In this document: in pieces, positions 7,295 through 8,749 of the stretch
How the letters are laid out: the number at the start of each line of letters is the position of its first letter
Position numbering within the stretch: position 1 is the first letter of the stretch
From: CAYREE01 sp964423225
GTDB lineage: Archaea; Altiarchaeota; Altiarchaeia; IMC4; SCGC-AAA252-I15
Assembly: GCA_964423225.1 (NCBI GenBank)
Contig: CAYREE010000099.1
Location: 1-8,749, forward strand
Reading direction: 5' to 3'
DNA: 8,749 bases
Made by a program: the position numbers and the translations under genes
The notes under the pieces: model-generated
Databases searched by the model: none
What the model was told of the DNA's origin: nothing
What the model saw: only the letters and a program-made list of their open reading frames with translations

Positions 7295-7585
7295 TTATTT
7301 ACTCAGGGTTATCTCTATTGCTGATACCTTGATGGGTCCTTCATCGCCCTGGATCTCTTCTGTTGAAATCTTGATGTCTTGTACTTTAGAATCGGTTATG
7401 AATCTTTGTCGTATGATTTCGGCAACATCAACAGCTCTACTTATCGCTCTTCCCCTTGCTTTTATGACTACTTCACCTGCTTGGTTGTTGAATTGTGTCA
7501 CAACTGCTAGTACGTAGCTCATCACTCCTTTTTTCCCTATGAACACTATGTTGTCGTCTTTCCCTATTGTTTCACTTTCATCCAT
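7295..7585 (-). CDS. albA: DNA/RNA-binding protein Alba
   Basis: A 96-residue archaeal chromatin protein of the Alba family, which dimerises, binds double-stranded DNA without strong sequence preference and also binds RNA. Family blocks in order: NIVFIGKKGVMSYVLAVVTQ (12-31) with the DNA-contacting lysines K18 and K19, then GEVVIKARGRAISRAVDVAE, the most conserved stretch of the family. Next come IIRQRF and a variable turn, then VQDIKISTEEI, and the final beta strand VSAIEITLSK. The length is normal. Many archaeal Alba proteins read KKPVMNYV at the first block; here Pro is Gly and Asn is Ser. The K16-equivalent lysine, subject to acetylation in Sulfolobus Alba, is K18 or K19. The ATG at 7583-7585 is preceded by AAGTGAT at short spacing. 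It sits 18 bases after the DUF655 gene and is probably translated from the same mRNA as the informational cluster. Confidence 0.96.
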   Translation of the reverse strand: MDESETIGKDDNIVFIGKKGVMSYVLAVVTQFNNQAGEVVIKARGRAISRAVDVAEIIRQRFITDSKVQDIKISTEEIQGDEGPIKVSAIEITLSK

Positions 7586-7588
7586 TGT

Positions 7589-7595
7589 ATCACTT
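7589..7595 (-). promoter_or_regulatory. Ribosome binding site of alba
   Basis: The minus strand reads AAGTGAT, three bases before the alba ATG. GTGAT pairs with the archaeal 16S rRNA 3' end (consensus GGAGGTGAT). It occupies part of the 18-base gap between the DUF655 stop codon and alba. Confidence 0.5.
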
Positions 7596-7603
7596 CTGCC
7601 ACT

Positions 7604-8170
7604 TTATCTTCTTCTAGTATCGTCGAATAAAGGCACGAAGAGATAGTATTTACTCTCTCCTTTAAGTTCTTCTACTATCTTTTCGACTATGACATTCACT
7701 GGGTCAGGGATGTTTTTAAGTCTTGACTGCATGTCTTCAAAGTCTTTGAATTTTTCTATGTCTCGTTCTAAGAGTATCTCTTCTCTATGTCTCTTTCCTA
7801 TTTTAGGCAGGCATTCGAGCTTGTGTTGTCTTGTGCTAATGGTACCTGCAGTATTGTAGAATTCCACGAATTTCTCTTCGTTCTGCAATACTATTTCTTT
7901 TATCACTACTGGAAGCTCTGATTTAGCGGTTGGTGTAAGCCACTCGTATTTTATCCTTCTTTCAATATGGTCTATCTTTTCCCTTGATCCTTCGCCGATA
8001 TATTCTTTTACACCTTGCTCTAGTGTTATATCTCCCTTTGGACTGAGCTCTAGAAGAGAAAAAAACTGGTCTCCAACAGCTTGTGCTAGCGGTTTGCGTT
8101 TATGGGGAGGTACTTCAGCTTTCCCTTTTGGCAAATAATCTAGTATTCTGACATACTCGTCTCTTTTCAC
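7604..8170 (-). CDS. DUF655 family putative RNA-binding protein
   Basis: About 188 residues matching the archaeal DUF655 (COG1491) family, predicted RNA- or nucleic-acid-binding proteins encoded next to L21e and rpoF in many euryarchaea. The N-terminus RDEYVRILDYLPKGKAEVPPHKRKP is characteristic: a YVLDYLP-like strand, then a basic proline-rich turn. The middle (about 30-100) resembles the small beta-rich domain of the family. A helix-hairpin-helix follows at LPKIGKRHREEILLERDI, usually a nucleic-acid backbone contact. The C-terminus carries the family block LKNIPDPVNVIVEKIVEEL and ends in KYYLFVPLFDDTRRR. Two GTG starts are possible. The one at 8177-8179 adds three residues but lies right at the rpoF stop codon. 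The one at 8168-8170 has GGGGTGG ahead of it, at nearly the spacing used for rpoF, so I prefer it. The exact function of the family is unknown; conserved linkage suggests a role in translation or rRNA maturation. Confidence 0.88.
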   Translation of the reverse strand: MKRDEYVRILDYLPKGKAEVPPHKRKPLAQAVGDQFFSLLELSPKGDITLEQGVKEYIGEGSREKIDHIERRIKYEWLTPTAKSELPVVIKEIVLQNEEKFVEFYNTAGTISTRQHKLECLPKIGKRHREEILLERDIEKFKDFEDMQSRLKNIPDPVNVIVEKIVEELKGESKYYLFVPLFDDTRRR

Positions 8171-8175
8171 GATTA

Positions 8176-8182
8176 CCACCCC
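8176..8182 (-). promoter_or_regulatory. Ribosome binding site deciding the DUF655 start
   Basis: The minus strand reads GGGGTGG, five bases before the GTG at 8168-8170. It overlaps both the last base of the rpoF stop codon and the alternative GTG at 8177-8179, which would then be inside the ribosome binding site rather than a start. The motif is nearly identical to the GGGGTGA before rpoF. Confidence 0.55.
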
Positions 8183-8526
8183 TAACGATATTGCGCTATG
8201 ATGTTAGTTATCTGCTTAATGTCTTCTTCAGTATACTTGAATCGTTCTTTGGCAAAGATTGCTCTTACATCATCTGTTGACTCAGGTAATATGTCTATTA
8301 TCTTCGCAACTCTATCCGGGCCTAATCCCAGATCCAATTCTTTTAGTTTGCTTGTAATCTCTTTTGTATCTTTTTTTGAGAGTCTTGCGAATTTCGAGGC
8401 GTGTTCTAATGCTCTTTTTTGCTCGTATGATAATTCGAATTCTTCGTCTTTGTATTGTTTATCCTTTTTCTTCAGTATTGCTTCGACCTCTACCAGTGTG
8501 ACTGGTTTTTCATCTAGGACATCCAT
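8182..8526 (-). CDS. rpoF: DNA-directed RNA polymerase subunit F (Rpb4-like)
   Basis: A 114-residue subunit that pairs with RpoE (Rpb7-like) to form the stalk of archaeal RNA polymerase, which helps open complex formation, processivity and RNA contact. The N-terminus VLDEKPVTLVEVEAILKKK is the family tip-association region. An acidic/charged helix follows (YKDEEFELSYEQKRALEHAS). The C-terminal HRDC-like domain holds LSKKDTKEITSKLKELDLGL, then DRVAKIIDILPESTDDVRAIF, the most recognisable part of the family, and a final helix to residue 114. The length is typical (about 110-120). It starts 6 bases after the L21e stop codon, and its stop codon is 11 bases before the preferred DUF655 start. L21e-rpoF-DUF655 is a conserved euryarchaeal order. 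rpoE is not in the window, as usual, since it is often encoded elsewhere. Confidence 0.95.
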   Translation of the reverse strand: MDVLDEKPVTLVEVEAILKKKDKQYKDEEFELSYEQKRALEHASKFARLSKKDTKEITSKLKELDLGLGPDRVAKIIDILPESTDDVRAIFAKERFKYTEEDIKQITNIIAQYR

Positions 8527-8532
8527 TTTAAT

Positions 8533-8539
8533 TCACCCC
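8533..8539 (-). promoter_or_regulatory. Ribosome binding site of rpoF, overlapping the L21e stop
   Basis: The minus strand reads GGGGTGA, six bases before the rpoF ATG. Its last three bases are the TGA stop codon of the L21e gene, so termination of L21e and initiation of rpoF share the same bases. This suggests translational coupling. Confidence 0.65.
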
Positions 8540-8749
8540 ACTCTCTTCAAGTGTTCTGGTTGTACTAATATCTGTTTTGTCTTGCTTCCGTCTCTTATCT
8601 CTACAAAGTATGATCTACCTTGTTTGCCTGTTACTTTCCCTGATCTTCCCTGAAATCTTGGGTGTGGCATTTTCTGATAACTTGGATCTATTGAAATAGA
8701 AACATTTTCTTCTTCTTTAAACTCACTTAATCTTCGTTTAATCCTTATT
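8533..8749 (-). CDS. rpl21e: 50S ribosomal protein L21e, C-terminal part (5' end outside window)
   Basis: The last 71 residues of ribosomal protein L21e (eL21), a component of the archaeal and eukaryotic large subunit; about 25 N-terminal residues lie beyond the window edge. The visible part contains the family core: an N-terminal helix rich in Arg/Lys, then VSISIDPSYQKMPHPRFQG (the 'DPS.QkGMPH.rf.G' block), then RSGKVTGKQGRSYFVEIRDG, an SH3-like barrel strand pattern, and the terminal QILVQPEHLKRVG. The usual Gly before MPH is Lys here, a minor change. The frame runs from the window edge without interruption to TGA at 8533-8535, and the gene precedes rpoF by 6 bases. It is the most upstream visible gene of the minus-strand cluster, so its promoter is outside the window. 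Confidence 0.94.
   Translation of the reverse strand, partial: IRIKRRLSEFKEEENVSISIDPSYQKMPHPRFQGRSGKVTGKQGRSYFVEIRDGSKTKQILVQPEHLKRVG

Noticed and set aside
8198..8653. Open plus-strand frame of 151 codons opposite rpoF and L21e
   Set aside because: It is antisense to two well-recognised genes, is Ser/Leu-rich as reverse-strand shadows of Lys/Glu-rich genes are, and has no family resemblance. The same applies to the plus-strand frames at 5742-6266, 6357-6719, 6866-7291 and 7329-7517 opposite aspS, the KH gene and alba.
1..8749. tRNA, rRNA, CRISPR, transposon, riboswitch or replication origin
   Set aside because: Reading both strands showed no cloverleaf with CCA-type ends, no regularly spaced repeats, no transposase motifs or inverted-repeat ends, and no long non-coding stretch that could hold these.

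Overview
The window is a piece of an AT-rich archaeal chromosome. The evidence is a run of archaeal or archaeal/eukaryotic informational genes on the minus strand: ribosomal protein L21e, RNA polymerase subunit F (Rpb4), a DUF655 RNA-binding protein, the chromatin protein Alba and an archaeal-type aspartyl-tRNA synthetase. Shine-Dalgarno sites of the GGTGA/AGGA kind precede several of them. The L21e-RpoF-DUF655 order is common in euryarchaea in the broad sense. The sequence alone does not fix the lineage. A methanogen-related or uncultivated euryarchaeal group is plausible; Thermococcales are less likely, because the AspRS signature residues here differ from theirs.

Layout: (1) 1-1663, plus strand: the 3' end of a probable SAM-dependent methyltransferase, then a complete ArnT/PMT-like membrane glycosyltransferase (GT-C fold). 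(2) 1665-5394, minus strand: two tandem paralogous family-39-type membrane glycosyltransferases of about 600-630 residues. (3) 5423-8749, minus strand: the informational cluster, read in transcription order as L21e (cut by the window edge), rpoF, DUF655, alba, a zinc-ribbon/KH protein and aspS. The minus-strand genes are tightly packed, with gaps of 2 to about 50 bases, and may form one long transcription unit that runs from translation genes into surface-glycan genes. The plus and minus blocks converge at 1663/1665 with one base between the stop codons. No intergenic stretch reaches 300 bases, and I see no tRNA, rRNA, CRISPR array, insertion sequence or integrase.

How the genes fit together: the minus-strand block supplies ribosome, RNA polymerase stalk, RNA/DNA-binding and tRNA-charging functions. 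The three multi-membrane glycosyltransferases and the methyltransferase tail look like part of a cell-surface or protein glycosylation locus using lipid-phosphate sugar donors. Donor, sugar and acceptor cannot be read from sequence. I found no clear new system. The best leads are residues that predict a non-discriminating AspRS (charging tRNA-Asn with Asp) and the cysteine-bearing extracytoplasmic regions shared by the tandem glycosyltransferases.
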